The notes: generated from the sequence alone by a model not told the origin. Positions 1 to 8,275 are shown, counted from the first letter of the stretch. The stretch is 64,000 nucleotides of DNA from AC-32 sp963704005 (GCA_963704005.1 CAVPGJ010000005.1:434001-498000), one strand, 5' to 3'. Numbers and translations: made by a program.

Positions 1-109
1 CGTCCGCGCGCTCCGCGCCGAAGACGCGCGCAAGCTCGCCGCGGATGCCGCCGTTCCAATCGATCAGCGTCCCGTAGCAGTCGAAGGTCGCCCACCGGTC
101 CTTCGCCAC
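1..109 (-). CDS. HAD-superfamily hydrolase (haloacid dehalogenase-like), N-terminus only
   Basis: Only the first 36 codons are inside the window; the gene runs off the left edge. The reading starts at a GTG (109-107) and contains FDCYGTLIDWNGG, the motif I of haloacid dehalogenase-type phosphatases/dehalogenases, with the nucleophilic Asp at residue 10 and the Thr of DxYGT. DCYGTLIDW is typical of the type II 2-haloacid dehalogenase-like group, but substrate cannot be inferred from this fragment. It is divergent from the esterase at 155, with 45 bases between the starts. Confidence 0.8.
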   Translation of the reverse strand, partial: MAKDRWATFDCYGTLIDWNGGIRGELARVFGAERAD

Positions 110-141
110 CCGGCGAGCTTACCGAGGCCGACGCGCGCGGC

Positions 142-147
142 TAGCAT
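142..147 (+). promoter_or_regulatory. -10 hexamer of the esterase gene (leaderless type)
   Basis: TAGCAT lies exactly 7 bases before the ATG at 155, the spacing expected if transcription starts at the start codon. No Shine-Dalgarno sequence precedes the ATG. Confidence 0.45.
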
Positions 148-154
148 CGGCCGG

Positions 155-955
155 ATGCGAAGGCGTCTGGCGTTCTCGCTCGCCGCTCTCGCGGTCGTCC
201 TCTGCGCCGGCGCGTGCGGCTCGGCGAGGCCAAAGGTCGCGGGGCCGCCGAAGGTCGTCAACTTCGAACTCGAGAGCAAGCTGATGGGCCGAGCGCTGTA
301 CGAGGAGTTGGTCACACCGGCGGGCGGGGGAAAGGGACGGCCGCTGCTCGTCTTCCTCCACGGTTACGGCGCGAGCCCGAGCGACACGCTCAGCGGCGCG
401 TTTCTCTCCGCCCTGCGCGGGCTCGGCGATCGTGCGCCGGTCGTGCTGCTCCCCGAGGGCGACACGGGCTGGTGGCACAACGGCACCGAGGGGCCCTGGG
501 GCTCTTACGTGCTGCAAGAGGCGATCCCGGCCGCGCTCCGACGCTCCGGCGCCGACCCGCACCGGGTCGCGATCGGCGGAATCTCGATGGGCGGCTTCGG
601 CGCGCTCGACCTCGGCCGAGCGCCCCACCGGTTCTGCGCGGTCGGAGGGCACTCGCCGGCCGTCTTCTTCCGCGGCTCGCCCGACGCCTCGGTCGCCTTC
701 GACAGCGCCGCGGACTTCACGCGGCACGACCTGATCGGGATCGCGCGGCACAGCTCGCCGTACGACGCGCCGCTCTGGATCGACGTCGGCAACCGGGACC
801 ACCTTCGCCCGGCCGCGGCGACTCTAGCCCGCGAGCTCCAAACCGACGGCGCGGACGTCAGCTTCCACGTCTGGCCGGGCCAACACGACAGCCGGTACTG
901 GGACGCGCACTTCGCCCAGTACCTGGACTTCTACGCCAGGGCCTGCGCGGCCTAG
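155..955 (+). CDS. Secreted lipoprotein esterase, alpha/beta hydrolase fold
   Basis: 266 aa. The N-terminus is a lipoprotein signal peptide: MRRR, a hydrophobic stretch and an AGAC lipobox with the lipidated Cys at residue 21, so the enzyme should be anchored outside the membrane. The mature part has HGYGASPSD (oxyanion region, residues 69-77), the nucleophile elbow GISMGG (Ser144), an acid in DVGNRDHLRP and the catalytic His in WPGQHDSRYW near the C-terminus. The arrangement resembles the esterase D/putative esterase family (PF00756-like), acting on carboxyl esters; the natural substrate is unknown. Single gene; convergent with fabF. Confidence 0.8.
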   Translation: MRRRLAFSLAALAVVLCAGACGSARPKVAGPPKVVNFELESKLMGRALYEELVTPAGGGKGRPLLVFLHGYGASPSDTLSGAFLSALRGLGDRAPVVLLPEGDTGWWHNGTEGPWGSYVLQEAIPAALRRSGADPHRVAIGGISMGGFGALDLGRAPHRFCAVGGHSPAVFFRGSPDASVAFDSAADFTRHDLIGIARHSSPYDAPLWIDVGNRDHLRPAAATLARELQTDGADVSFHVWPGQHDSRYWDAHFAQYLDFYARACAA

Positions 956-971
956 GCTCCGAAGCGCCGAA

Positions 972-990
972 ACCGGGGTCAGACCCCGGT
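972..990. terminator. Perfect palindrome between convergent esterase and fabF
   Basis: ACCGGGGTCAGACCCCGGT is a 19-base inverted repeat with a single central A, placed between two convergent stop codons (955 and 1065). It could fold as a hairpin on both transcripts, but there is no T-run, so a bidirectional stop signal is inference. Its core GGGTCAGACCC recurs inside genes at 10547 and 59205. Confidence 0.4.
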
Positions 991-1064
991 AATGGTCAAG
1001 GGGAAAGCGCGCCGCATGTGTAGCGATTCGTCCACAGCGGCCTCGTCTACCGAGCCGGGCTGCG

Positions 1065-2327
1065 CTAGTCCTCGAAGCGCCGGATCACGACCGTGGCGTT
1101 GTGGCCGCCGAAGCCGAACGAGTTCGAGACCCCGACGCGGACGTCGGCCTCGCGCGACTCGTTCGGGATGTAGTCGAGATCGCATTCCGGGTCGGGCTGC
1201 TCGTAGTTGATCGTCGGCGGCATCGCGCCGCGCTTCACGGCCAGCGTCGTGAAGATCGCCTCGACCGCGCCGGCGGCGCCGAGGCAGTGGCCGGTCGCGC
1301 CCTTGGTCGACGAGACCGGCGTCTTGCGCGCGTTCTCCTCGCCGAGGGCGATCTTCAGCACCCGCGTCTCGCTCGCGTCGCCCACGGGCGTCGAGGTGCC
1401 GTGCGCGTTGATGTAGTCGACCTCCTCCGGCTCGATCCCGGCGTCGCCGAAGGCCATGGTCATGGCGCGAGCCGGGTTCTGGCCGGTCGGATCGGGCTCG
1501 GTGATGTGCCGCGCGTCCGACGAGACGCCGTAGCCGAGCAGCTCCGCGTAGATCTTCGCGCCGCGGGCACGTGCGTGCTCGAGCTCCTCGAGCACCAAGA
1601 CGGCGCCCGCCTCGCCCATCACGAACCCGTCGCGCTCGGCGTCGAAGGGCCTGCTCGCCTTCTCCGGCGCGTCGTTGCGCCGCGACAAAGCCCGCATCGC
1701 GGTGAAGCCCGCGATGCCGACCTCGGTCACAGGCGCCTCGGTGCCGCCGCAGAGCATCACGTCCGCCCGGCCGAGCCGGATCGCGTCCGCGCCCTCTCCG
1801 AGCGCCATGTTCGAAGCCGCACAGGCCGTGCACTGCGAGCTCAGCGGCCCCTGCGTCCCGAGCTGCATCGAGACCCAGGCCGCACCCATGTTCGGGATGA
1901 TCTCCGGAATCGAGAACGGGTTGACGCGGTCCGGCCCGCGCTCGAGCAGCTCGGAATGGCAGTCCTGAAAGGCCTTCAGGCCGCCGATCCCGGTCGCGAT
2001 CGCGGCTCCGATCCGGTCCGGCTCCCTGGCGATGTCGAGCCCGGCGTCCTGCTCGGCCATCCGCGCGGCGGCCACGATCAGGTGCGCGAAGCGGTCCATG
2101 CGCCGCGTCTGCTTCCGCTCGATGAAGTCGGTCGCGTCGAAGCCCTTCACCTCGCAGGCGAAGTGGACGTAGAAGTCACTCGAGTCGAACTGCGTGATCG
2201 GGCCCGCGCCGGATCGCCCCGCGAGCAGGTTCTCCCAGCTCGACTCGACGTCGTTGCCGAGCGGGGTCAGGGCGCCGAGGCCGGTGATCACGACCCTGCG
2301 CCTGCCGTTGAGTGCCCCGTTGTTCAC
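1065..2327 (-). CDS. fabF: 3-oxoacyl-ACP synthase II
   Basis: 420 aa from a GTG (2327-2325) that overlaps the fabG stop (ATGTGA), so the two genes are translationally coupled. It catalyses Claisen condensation of malonyl-ACP with the growing acyl-ACP in type II fatty-acid synthesis. The catalytic triad is intact: Cys169 in TACAASN, His in NAHGTSTP and His in KGATGHCLGAAG; the C-terminal SNSFGFGGHNAT is typical of KAS II. Length matches the family. Last gene of the minus-strand fab cluster. An acyl carrier protein gene, which often lies between fabG and fabF, is absent. Confidence 0.93.
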   Translation of the reverse strand: MNNGALNGRRRVVITGLGALTPLGNDVESSWENLLAGRSGAGPITQFDSSDFYVHFACEVKGFDATDFIERKQTRRMDRFAHLIVAAARMAEQDAGLDIAREPDRIGAAIATGIGGLKAFQDCHSELLERGPDRVNPFSIPEIIPNMGAAWVSMQLGTQGPLSSQCTACAASNMALGEGADAIRLGRADVMLCGGTEAPVTEVGIAGFTAMRALSRRNDAPEKASRPFDAERDGFVMGEAGAVLVLEELEHARARGAKIYAELLGYGVSSDARHITEPDPTGQNPARAMTMAFGDAGIEPEEVDYINAHGTSTPVGDASETRVLKIALGEENARKTPVSSTKGATGHCLGAAGAVEAIFTTLAVKRGAMPPTINYEQPDPECDLDYIPNESREADVRVGVSNSFGFGGHNATVVIRRFED

Positions 2328-3042
2328 ATTCCCAGACCGCCGTCGACGAGCAGCACTTCGCCCGTGATGAACGAGGCCTCGTCGGAGCAGAGGAAGCGTA
2401 CCGCCCCGGCGATGTCTTCCGGATCGCCGAGACGGCCGAGCGGCGTGTTCGCGAGCATCGCCTCGCGCGCCTCCTCCGGAAGCACGTCGGTCAGGCGCGT
2501 GTTCACGTAGCCCGGCGCGACCACGTTGGCGCGCACGTTGCGGCTGCCGAGCTCGCGCGCCAGCGACTTGGTGAAGCCGATGATCCCCGCCTTCGAGGCG
2601 CCGTAGTTCGTCTGGCCCCAGTTGCCGTGCAGGCCGACGATCGACGAGACGTTCACGATCGAGCCGGCCCGCTTCTTCATCATCCCGCGCGTCACCGCGC
2701 GGCAGGTGTAGAAGACCGACGAGAGGTTCGTCTCGATCACGTCCCGCCAGTCCGCGTCGGACATCCGCGCGAGCACGCCGTCGCGCGTGAGGCCCGCGTT
2801 GTTGACGAGGATGTCGAGGTCGCCCGCCTCCTCGACGAGGCGCTTCGCGTCCTCGGGAGCGGCGACGTCCGCCTGCACTGCGCGTCCGCCGGCCTCGTTC
2901 GCCACCGCCTCGGCCTCGTCGGCGCCGGAGCGGTAGCCGACCACGACCTGGCGCCCCGGCCCGGCCGAGCTCGAGCGCGATCGCCCGGCCGATCCCCCGC
3001 GAGCCGCCGGTCACCAGAGCCGTCTTACCGTCGAGCGAACAA
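2324..3042 (-). CDS. fabG: 3-oxoacyl-ACP reductase, interrupted by two single-base insertions
   Basis: SDR-family NADPH-dependent reductase of fatty-acid elongation. Conserved parts are all present but in three frames. A TTG (3042-3040) six bases after the fabD stop, then LDGKTALVTGGSRGIGR (Rossmann motif) one frame over, then from about 2950 the rest with NNAG, the catalytic Ser in NVSS and YGASK. Removing one base near 3036 and one near 2951 gives a continuous 238-aa FabG of normal length. As written, no ATG/GTG/TTG in the right frame precedes the Rossmann motif except an internal GTG at 3014 that would cut off the first strand. I interpret the breaks as sequencing errors in an intact gene. 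Confidence 0.85.
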
Positions 3043-3048
3043 AACGGG

Positions 3049-3981
3049 TCAGACAGGGCCGAGGATCTCCCGCAGCTTCTCGAGCGAGGCGAGGTCGCCC
3101 ACCGGGATCGCCTTCACGCTTCTGTCGATCCTCTTCAGTAAACCGCTGAGCACGTTGCCGGGACCGACCTCGACGAAGACCTTGACGCCCTGCCGCATCA
3201 ACTCGCGCGCCGCCTGGGTGAACTTGACCGGCGCCGTTATTTGCTCGATCAGCAGCGCCGCCATCCGTTGCGCGGGCTCGATCTTCGCGGTCACGGTCGA
3301 GATGAAGGGCGCGATCGGCTCGGCGAAGCGCACCCGCTCGACCGCCGGCCGCAGCCGCTCGGCGGCATGCTCGATCAGCGGGCTGTGGAAGGCGCCCGAG
3401 ACGCGGAGCTTGACCGTCCGCCGCGCTCCCTGGAGCTGCGCCTCCGTGCAGCACTCGTCCACCGCCGGGTTCTCGCCGGAGATGACGATCTGGCCGGGGC
3501 AGTTGTAGTTCGCCGGCCAGACGCGGGAGATGCGGGCGCAGAGGTCCTCGACCACCTCGTCCTCGAGCCCGAGGATCGCCGCCATCGAACCGGGGTTCTC
3601 CTGGGCGGCCGCGGCCATTGCCAGGCCGCGCTCGCGGACGAGCGCGATCGCCTCCTCGACCCCGAGCGCTTCGGCGGCCGCCAGCGCGGCGAACTCGCCG
3701 ACCGAGTGGCCGACGACGAAGTCCGGCCGGTAGCCGTAGCTGCGAAGCGCCGCGAGCACCGCCAGGCTCGTGGCGACGAGCGCCGGCTGCTGCACCTCCG
3801 TCTTCACGAGCTCCTCCTCGGGCGCCTCGAAGCAGAGCCGCACGAGGTCGAGGCCCGAGGCCTCGCTCCCCCGCACGAAGACGTCCATCGCCTCGGGCAC
3901 CGCCCGCGCGATCTCGCGGCCCATGCCCACTTCGAGCGAGCCCTGGCCAGGAAAGCAGAATGCGATCTTCTCGACGCTCAT
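3049..3981 (-). CDS. fabD: Malonyl-CoA:ACP transacylase
   Basis: 310 aa, ATG at 3981 overlapping the fabH stop by ATGA. It transfers malonyl from CoA to acyl carrier protein to feed elongation. Visible landmarks: FPGQGS near the N-terminus, nucleophile Ser93 in GHSVGEFAAL, QQPALVATSLAVL, and the catalytic His in GAFHSPL; the C-terminal VEVGPGNVLSGL is also characteristic. Third gene in the order fabZ-fabH-fabD-fabG-fabF. Confidence 0.93.
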   Translation of the reverse strand: MSVEKIAFCFPGQGSLEVGMGREIARAVPEAMDVFVRGSEASGLDLVRLCFEAPEEELVKTEVQQPALVATSLAVLAALRSYGYRPDFVVGHSVGEFAALAAAEALGVEEAIALVRERGLAMAAAAQENPGSMAAILGLEDEVVEDLCARISRVWPANYNCPGQIVISGENPAVDECCTEAQLQGARRTVKLRVSGAFHSPLIEHAAERLRPAVERVRFAEPIAPFISTVTAKIEPAQRMAALLIEQITAPVKFTQAARELMRQGVKVFVEVGPGNVLSGLLKRIDRSVKAIPVGDLASLEKLREILGPV

Positions 3982-4991
3982 CCTCGTCCTCCGTCTGTCC
4001 ATTCGATCAAACCGGAGCCCCACGTGAGCCCGGCACCCATTCCCGTCATCAGCACGAGCTTGCCAGTCCGCAGGCGTCCGTCGGCCTTCGCGTCCGCGAG
4101 CGCGAGCGGAATCGACCCGGAGGACGTGTTGCCGTAGCGGTCGACGTCGATCACGACCTTCTCCTCCGGAATACCCAGCTTGTCCCGCGCGTACTCGATG
4201 ATCCGCACGTTCGCCTGGTGCGGCACGTAGACGTCCACGTCGTCGATGGTGCGCCCGCACTCGGCCAGCACGGCCTCCGCCGAGGCCACCAGCACGCGCG
4301 TCGCGAACTTGAAGACCTCGCGCCCGTTCATCTGCACGAAGTGCTGCTTGGCCGCGACCGACTCGGCGCTCGCCGGGGTGCGGGAGCCGCCTGCGGGCAG
4401 GTAGAGCTGCGGCCCGCCCGAGCCGTCGGCCCCAAGCTCGAAGCCGAGGAAGCCGCCTTCGCCGACCCGCTCGAGCACGACCGCGCCGGCGCCGTCCCCG
4501 AACAGCACCGCGGTCCCGCGGTCGCTCCAGTCGAGGATCCTCGAGAGCACGTCGCCGCCGACGACGAGCGCCCGCTGCGCGAGCCCGCCGGCGAGCATCC
4601 CGTACCCCTGCGCGACCGCGTACATGAACCCGGTGCAGCCGGCCGAGAGGTCGTAGGCGGCCGCGTCGCAGGCGCCGAGGCGGTCGGCGAGGATCGCGCC
4701 GGTGGACGGGAACGCCATGTCGGGAGTCACGGTCGCGACGATGATCAGGTCGATCTGCGAGCCCTCGAGGCCGGCGTCGGCCAGCGCCTCCAGCGCGGCC
4801 GGCAGGCAGAGATCGGAGAGCGCCTGCTCGGGCCCAGCGATCCGCCGCTCGCGGATGCCGGTGCGCTCGCGGATCCACTCGTCGGAGGTGTCCATCATCG
4901 TCGAGAGCTCGTCGTTCGTCAGCACGCGCTCGGGCACGTAGGAGCCGAGCCCGGTGATCGAGATCGCGGCGCCGTTCGCGGTGCCGATCAC
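3978..4991 (-). CDS. fabH: 3-oxoacyl-ACP synthase III
   Basis: 337 aa from GTG 4991, chosen because GGAG lies 8 bases upstream and because the family begins about ten residues before the conserved GLGSYVPERVLTN. The frame stays open upstream, but through hairpin-rich intergenic DNA. It starts fatty-acid synthesis by condensing acetyl- or branched acyl-CoA with malonyl-ACP. Catalytic Cys119 in SAGCTGF, His in PHQANVRI and Asn in GNTSSGSIP are all present. Coupled to fabD by a 4-base overlap. Confidence 0.92.
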   Translation of the reverse strand: MIGTANGAAISITGLGSYVPERVLTNDELSTMMDTSDEWIRERTGIRERRIAGPEQALSDLCLPAALEALADAGLEGSQIDLIIVATVTPDMAFPSTGAILADRLGACDAAAYDLSAGCTGFMYAVAQGYGMLAGGLAQRALVVGGDVLSRILDWSDRGTAVLFGDGAGAVVLERVGEGGFLGFELGADGSGGPQLYLPAGGSRTPASAESVAAKQHFVQMNGREVFKFATRVLVASAEAVLAECGRTIDDVDVYVPHQANVRIIEYARDKLGIPEEKVVIDVDRYGNTSSGSIPLALADAKADGRLRTGKLVLMTGMGAGLTWGSGLIEWTDGGRG

Positions 4992-5028
4992 GTCTGCTCC
5001 ACCGCGTCGCTCGCCTTCGGCTCGCTCC

Positions 5029-5055
5029 CACGGGGGAAACCATGTTTCCCCCGTG
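5029..5055. repeat. Perfect 11-bp-stem hairpin in the fabH-fabZ gap
   Basis: Arms CACGGGGGAAA (5029-5039) and TTTCCCCCGTG (5045-5055) flank a five-base loop. It lies in the 196-base gap 4992-5187, which otherwise shows no gene. Related to the hairpin at 5131 and to one at 27180 in having G-runs followed by AAACC/GGTTT. Confidence 0.55.
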
Positions 5056-5130
5056 AGCCCCCTTCTTCCTCCGAGCACGCCCAACCTCGCGCGCCGCTCT
5101 CATCGCCGCGCAAGGCCGGGATTGCCAGGC

Positions 5131-5150
5131 GGGAAACCTCCCGGTTTCCC
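5131..5150. repeat. GGGAAACC hairpin, also found near 27180
   Basis: GGGAAACC-TCCC-GGTTTCCC is a perfect 8-bp stem with a four-base loop. The flank (GACCC..TCCAC) and loop match a second copy at 27180-27195, making this a small dispersed repeat. Confidence 0.5.
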
Positions 5151-5187
5151 GGGACCCTTCCACTGCGCTGGAGCGACGAGCTCACGC

Positions 5188-5625
5188 TCATCGCTCCACC
5201 GCGAAGGTGAGCGTCCCCCGCGCGGCGAGCTGGCCGTCGACCTTCGCCGTCGCCTTGCCCTTTCCGATCGGCCCCCGCACAGCTTCGATCTTGCACTCGT
5301 ACACGAGCTCGTCCCCCGGCTCGACGATTCGCTTGAAGCGCACGTCGTCGATCCCGGCGAAGAGCGCGAGCCGCCCGCGGTTCTCCTCCTGCGAGAGCAC
5401 CGCGACCGCGCCGGTCTGCGCCATGCCTTCGACGATCAGGACGCCGGGCATCACCGGCCGCCCCGGGAAGTGGCCGGCCAGGTACCACTCGTCCGGCCGA
5501 ACCGTCTTGCGCGCGACCACCCGCTCGCCGGGCTCGAGCTCCAGCACCTCGTCGATCAGCAGGAACGGCTCCCGGTGGGGCAGGATCGCCTCGATCTCCT
5601 CACGGTTCAGGGTGTCACGGCGCAA
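5188..5625 (-). CDS. fabZ: 3-hydroxyacyl-ACP dehydratase
   Basis: 145 aa hot-dog-fold dehydratase that removes water from 3-hydroxyacyl-ACP. The family active site is seen as HFPGRPVMPGVLIVE with catalytic His and Glu; LPHREPFLLIDEV near the start is also diagnostic. The start is uncertain: TTG 5625 follows GGGAGG directly with no spacer, and no other ATG/GTG fits the frame. First fab gene of the cluster; the gap upstream to the sigma factor gene is filled by a dispersed repeat. Confidence 0.92.
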   Translation of the reverse strand: MRRDTLNREEIEAILPHREPFLLIDEVLELEPGERVVARKTVRPDEWYLAGHFPGRPVMPGVLIVEGMAQTGAVAVLSQEENRGRLALFAGIDDVRFKRIVEPGDELVYECKIEAVRGPIGKGKATAKVDGQLAARGTLTFAVER

Positions 5626-5644
5626 CCTCCCATTGACGAGCGCG

Positions 5645-5715
5645 TCGACCGGTCATTTCAGACGGACGCACGGGCAAAGCCCGCGCGTCCTGAGGTCGGC
5701 ATCGCAAGCGACGCC
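5645..5715 (+). repeat. Dispersed two-stem-loop repeat, long form
   Basis: Order on this strand: conserved flank TCGACCGGTCATTTCAGACG, stem-loop 1 (5664-5690, 12-bp stem around an AAA loop), then stem-loop 2 (5698-5715, 7-bp stem around CAAG). It fills the space between the stop of the sigma factor gene (5719) and fabZ (5625). Confidence 0.75.
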
Positions 5716-5718
5716 TCC

Positions 5719-6333
5719 TCACGCGGCGGATTGGTTCGTGAGCCGCGCGCGCAGGCCGGCTCGGGCGCGGTGCGCGTAGCACTTCGCGGTCCCGACCGGC
5801 ATCCCGGACCGCTCCGAGATCTCTGCGAAGGAGAAGCCCAGCGCGTCCTTCAGCACGACCACGCTCGCCTGCTCGTGGGAGAGGCCCGCCAGCTCCGCGG
5901 CAAGCTCGTGGCGCAGCTCCGAGAGATCCGCCTCGCGGGCGGGATCGCCCTCGACCGCAGGGCGCTCATCCCCGTCGAGCGGCTCGCAGCGGCGCACACG
6001 CTGGCGCGCGCCGACGTCGTGGCAGGTGTTGACCGCCAGCCGGTGCAGCCAGGTCCCGAACTGGGCCTCGCCGCGGTACTGCCGCAGCCGGACGCAGAGC
6101 TTGGCGAGCGCCTCCTGGGCGGCGTCGCGGGCGTCCTCGGGATCCGCGAGCACGTACGAGGCGAGCCGTTCGACGCGAGGAGCGTGGCGCTCGCAGAGCG
6201 CGGCGAGCGCCCTGGCGTCGCCGTCCTGTGCGCGTCTGACCAGAATCGGATCACTGAGCCTTTCGTAGACGAGCGGCCGCTCGGGACGGGCGTCCTGCCG
6301 GATCTGACGGCCCTTGCGGCGAGGAGGTTGCAC
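5719..6333 (-). CDS. ECF-type RNA polymerase sigma factor
   Basis: 204 aa with the two-domain ECF layout: region 2 around residues 30-90 (ARALAALCERHAPRVERLAS, then DARDAAQEALAKL) and region 4 near the C-terminus (LSHEQASVVVLKDALGFSF, MPVGTAKCYAHRARAGLR, the -35 recognition helix). Region 3 is missing, as usual for ECF factors. GTG start at 6333 with a TACACT hexamer 9 bases upstream. No anti-sigma factor gene is adjacent, so its signal cannot be read from context. It points into the fab cluster, but a repeat separates it from fabZ; co-regulation is only possible. Confidence 0.85.
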   Translation of the reverse strand: MQPPRRKGRQIRQDARPERPLVYERLSDPILVRRAQDGDARALAALCERHAPRVERLASYVLADPEDARDAAQEALAKLCVRLRQYRGEAQFGTWLHRLAVNTCHDVGARQRVRRCEPLDGDERPAVEGDPAREADLSELRHELAAELAGLSHEQASVVVLKDALGFSFAEISERSGMPVGTAKCYAHRARAGLRARLTNQSAA

Positions 6334-6341
6334 GGCGGCCC

Positions 6342-6348
6342 TAGTGTA
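6342..6348. promoter_or_regulatory. Overlapping divergent -10 hexamers (sigma factor / birA)
   Basis: TAGTGT (6342-6347, plus) ends 6 bases before the birA GTG. Its near-complement TACACT (6348-6343, minus) ends 9 bases before the sigma factor GTG. Two polymerases could not occupy both at once. Confidence 0.45.
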
Positions 6349-6353
6349 CGGGG

Positions 6354-6935
6354 GTGGATTCGCTCGCGCGCGAGGCCGTCGTCCCGCGCCTTCGGGGCCG
6401 CTTCGGCCGCGACTACCGCTACCTGGAGTCGACTCTCTCGACGCAGCTGTTGCTCACGCCGGAGGCGCCCGAGGGCGCGGTCGTGGTCGCGGGCGAGCAG
6501 ACCGAGGGCCGCGGGCGGCTCGGCCGCCGCTGGTTCGCCCCGCCGGGGACGAGCCTGCTCTGCTCGATCCAGCTCCGGCCGGCGGTCTCCGGCGAGCGGC
6601 TCCCCGAGCTGACCGGCGTGGCGGCGTTCGCCTGCGCGGAGGCAATCGAGGCCCTGACGGGGCTGGCCGCCGAGCTGAAGTTCCCGAACGACCTGCTGCT
6701 GCGCGGGCTGAAGGTCGCCGGCGTGCTGGCCGAGGCGCGCGAGAGCCGGGTCGTGCTCGGGATCGGGATCAACGTCAACATCCCGGAGGAGCAGCTGCCG
6801 CGGGAAGTGGACGTGCCCGCGACCTCCCTCCTGCTCGAGACCGGCCGCGAGGTCGACCGGGCCGAGCTGCTGGTCGAGCTGCTCGAGCGGCTCGAGCGTC
6901 GCTACGACGCCTGGGTGACCGCGCCGCCCGGGTAA
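6354..6935 (+). CDS. birA: Biotin--[biotin carboxyl-carrier protein] ligase, minimal form
   Basis: 193 aa. It activates biotin as biotinyl-AMP and attaches it to acetyl/propionyl-CoA carboxylase carrier proteins. The catalytic core is clear: the biotin/ATP loop GRGRLGRRW (residues about 52-60), KFPND equivalent to KWPND, KVAGVLAE and GIGINVN. It lacks the N-terminal helix-turn-helix of regulatory BirA and also most of the C-terminal SH3-like domain, so it is shorter than usual class I ligases. GTG start. Its 3' end overlaps the convergent amidase gene by 34 bases. Confidence 0.88.
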   Translation: MDSLAREAVVPRLRGRFGRDYRYLESTLSTQLLLTPEAPEGAVVVAGEQTEGRGRLGRRWFAPPGTSLLCSIQLRPAVSGERLPELTGVAAFACAEAIEALTGLAAELKFPNDLLLRGLKVAGVLAEARESRVVLGIGINVNIPEEQLPREVDVPATSLLLETGREVDRAELLVELLERLERRYDAWVTAPPG

Positions 6936-8227
6936 GGCGGCCAGAACCACGGCCGGAGGAGCGAGACCGGGCGCAGTACCGGCAGGCCGATCGTCCCTGC
7001 CGCGCTGCGCATGTCGGGAGCGGCGATCGCCCACGAGTACCGGTGACCGGTGGAGGCCGACGTTGCGTTCCACGTCCAGTCGACCGCCGTGCCCGTGCCG
7101 CTCCCGCCCGCGACCACGACGCCGTCCTGGTCCTTGATGGTCACCGTCCAGGCCGCCTCGCCCGAGAGCCGCGCCGTGAACCGGATCTGCCCGCCGAGCG
7201 CGCCGGTCACCTTCGGCGCATAGAGCTTCGGCAGGCCTGTCTGCGCTACCGCCTCCCTGATCGCCGGCAGCTGCGCGTAGAGGTTCGTGCCAGGGCAGCT
7301 CGTCGGACCCGTGTCCCGGTGCCCCGAGATCGCGTTCAGCGTCACCTTCCTGCCGGCGGGATAGCGCGGGTTTCCTTCCGAGACACGCACCACCTTCGAG
7401 AGCGGGTCCACGTGCGCCACGTCGAGCCGCCAGGCAAGGAGCGACACCAGCGCCGAGCGCGCCGCGCTCGTCAGCTTCGCCGAGTTGTAGTTCCCGAGCA
7501 GCGCGATCCCGACGCTGCCCACGTTGAACCCCAGCGCGTGCGCGCCGATCACCGCCCGCGTCATGCCCCCGTACCGGCCTTCGAAGATCTGGCCGTACTT
7601 GTCGACGAGGAAGTTGTAGCCGATGTCGTTCCAGCCGTTGGCCTCGACGTGGTAGAGCTCGATCGCCCGCACGATCGAGGCCGACTGGCTCGCGCTGTAG
7701 GTGTTCGAGCCGGCCGTGTGGTGGACGATCGCCAGGTGGACGCCGTCGGCATAGCGCGGCGGCGCGCGTTTGATCGCCTCGTTCGCGCCCCACTCCGCCC
7801 GCGTGACGATCGTCGGCGTCTCGGTCATCAGCGGCTGCAGCACCGGCCGGGAGCGTCCCGTGCTGGAAACGAAGAAGGCGCGCACCCGTCCGACGCGCCC
7901 GACCTTGCGCACCTGCAGCAGGTCGGCCCCACCGACCCAGAACGGGCTGCCGAGGCGCCACCCCGAGACGCCGCCCTCGGTGCCGCGGTCGGGCAGGTCG
8001 TCCTCGCCGGGCTCCGCCGCCCGCCAGGGGCTCCAGCGGCCGGCGAGAGAACGCGTCCGGAAGAGCACCGACCCGGACCCGCGCCAGTGGAGGCCGACGA
8101 GGTCGAAGCGGGCGACCCGAGCGGGCGCAGCGCCGCGCACGTCCCCGGAGACAAGCTTGAGCCCGCCTCCGACGGCGGCGCCCGGAGCGGCGAGCGCGAG
8201 CACGGCTGCGGCCAGGACCACCTTCAC
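6902..8227 (-). CDS. Secreted peptidoglycan-recognition (PGRP) N-acetylmuramoyl-L-alanine amidase
   Basis: 441 aa from GTG 8227, chosen because it gives a classic signal peptide (MKVVLAAAVLALAAPGAAVG) with GGGAG just upstream; GTG 8221 is the alternative. Residues 30-165 form a beta-rich domain seen in actinobacterial PGRP proteins. The amidase domain follows with its zinc ligands: His in IVHHTAGSN, and His and Cys in SGHRDTGPTSCPG. It should cleave the lactyl-L-Ala bond of peptidoglycan outside the cell. The last 100 residues look like a FlgD-type Ig-like domain ending in a proline-rich tail. Confidence 0.85.
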   Translation of the reverse strand: MKVVLAAAVLALAAPGAAVGGGLKLVSGDVRGAAPARVARFDLVGLHWRGSGSVLFRTRSLAGRWSPWRAAEPGEDDLPDRGTEGGVSGWRLGSPFWVGGADLLQVRKVGRVGRVRAFFVSSTGRSRPVLQPLMTETPTIVTRAEWGANEAIKRAPPRYADGVHLAIVHHTAGSNTYSASQSASIVRAIELYHVEANGWNDIGYNFLVDKYGQIFEGRYGGMTRAVIGAHALGFNVGSVGIALLGNYNSAKLTSAARSALVSLLAWRLDVAHVDPLSKVVRVSEGNPRYPAGRKVTLNAISGHRDTGPTSCPGTNLYAQLPAIREAVAQTGLPKLYAPKVTGALGGQIRFTARLSGEAAWTVTIKDQDGVVVAGGSGTGTAVDWTWNATSASTGHRYSWAIAAPDMRSAAGTIGLPVLRPVSLLRPWFWPPYPGGAVTQAS

Positions 8228-8275
8228 CTTCTCCCGAGGGTGCCTGACGCCTTCCGGGGCCGCAAGGCCCGCTGA

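Noticed and set aside
1065..3014. A single 649-codon open frame looks like a FabG-FabF fusion
   Set aside because: Only the first few FabG residues are in this frame; the conserved FabG body (2324-2944) is in another. FabF has its own GTG at 2327. The join is an artefact of a frameshift.
5029..5055. GGGGGAAAC...GTTTCCCCC considered as a parS site
   Set aside because: parS is TGTTTCACGTGAAACA; here the half-sites are in the opposite order and G-rich. No true parS was seen.
4954..6612. Long open frame (over 550 codons) opposite fabZ and the sigma factor
   Set aside because: Arg/Pro/Ala/Glu-rich, no recognisable domain, antisense to clear genes. Typical shadow frame in high-GC DNA, as are many others here.
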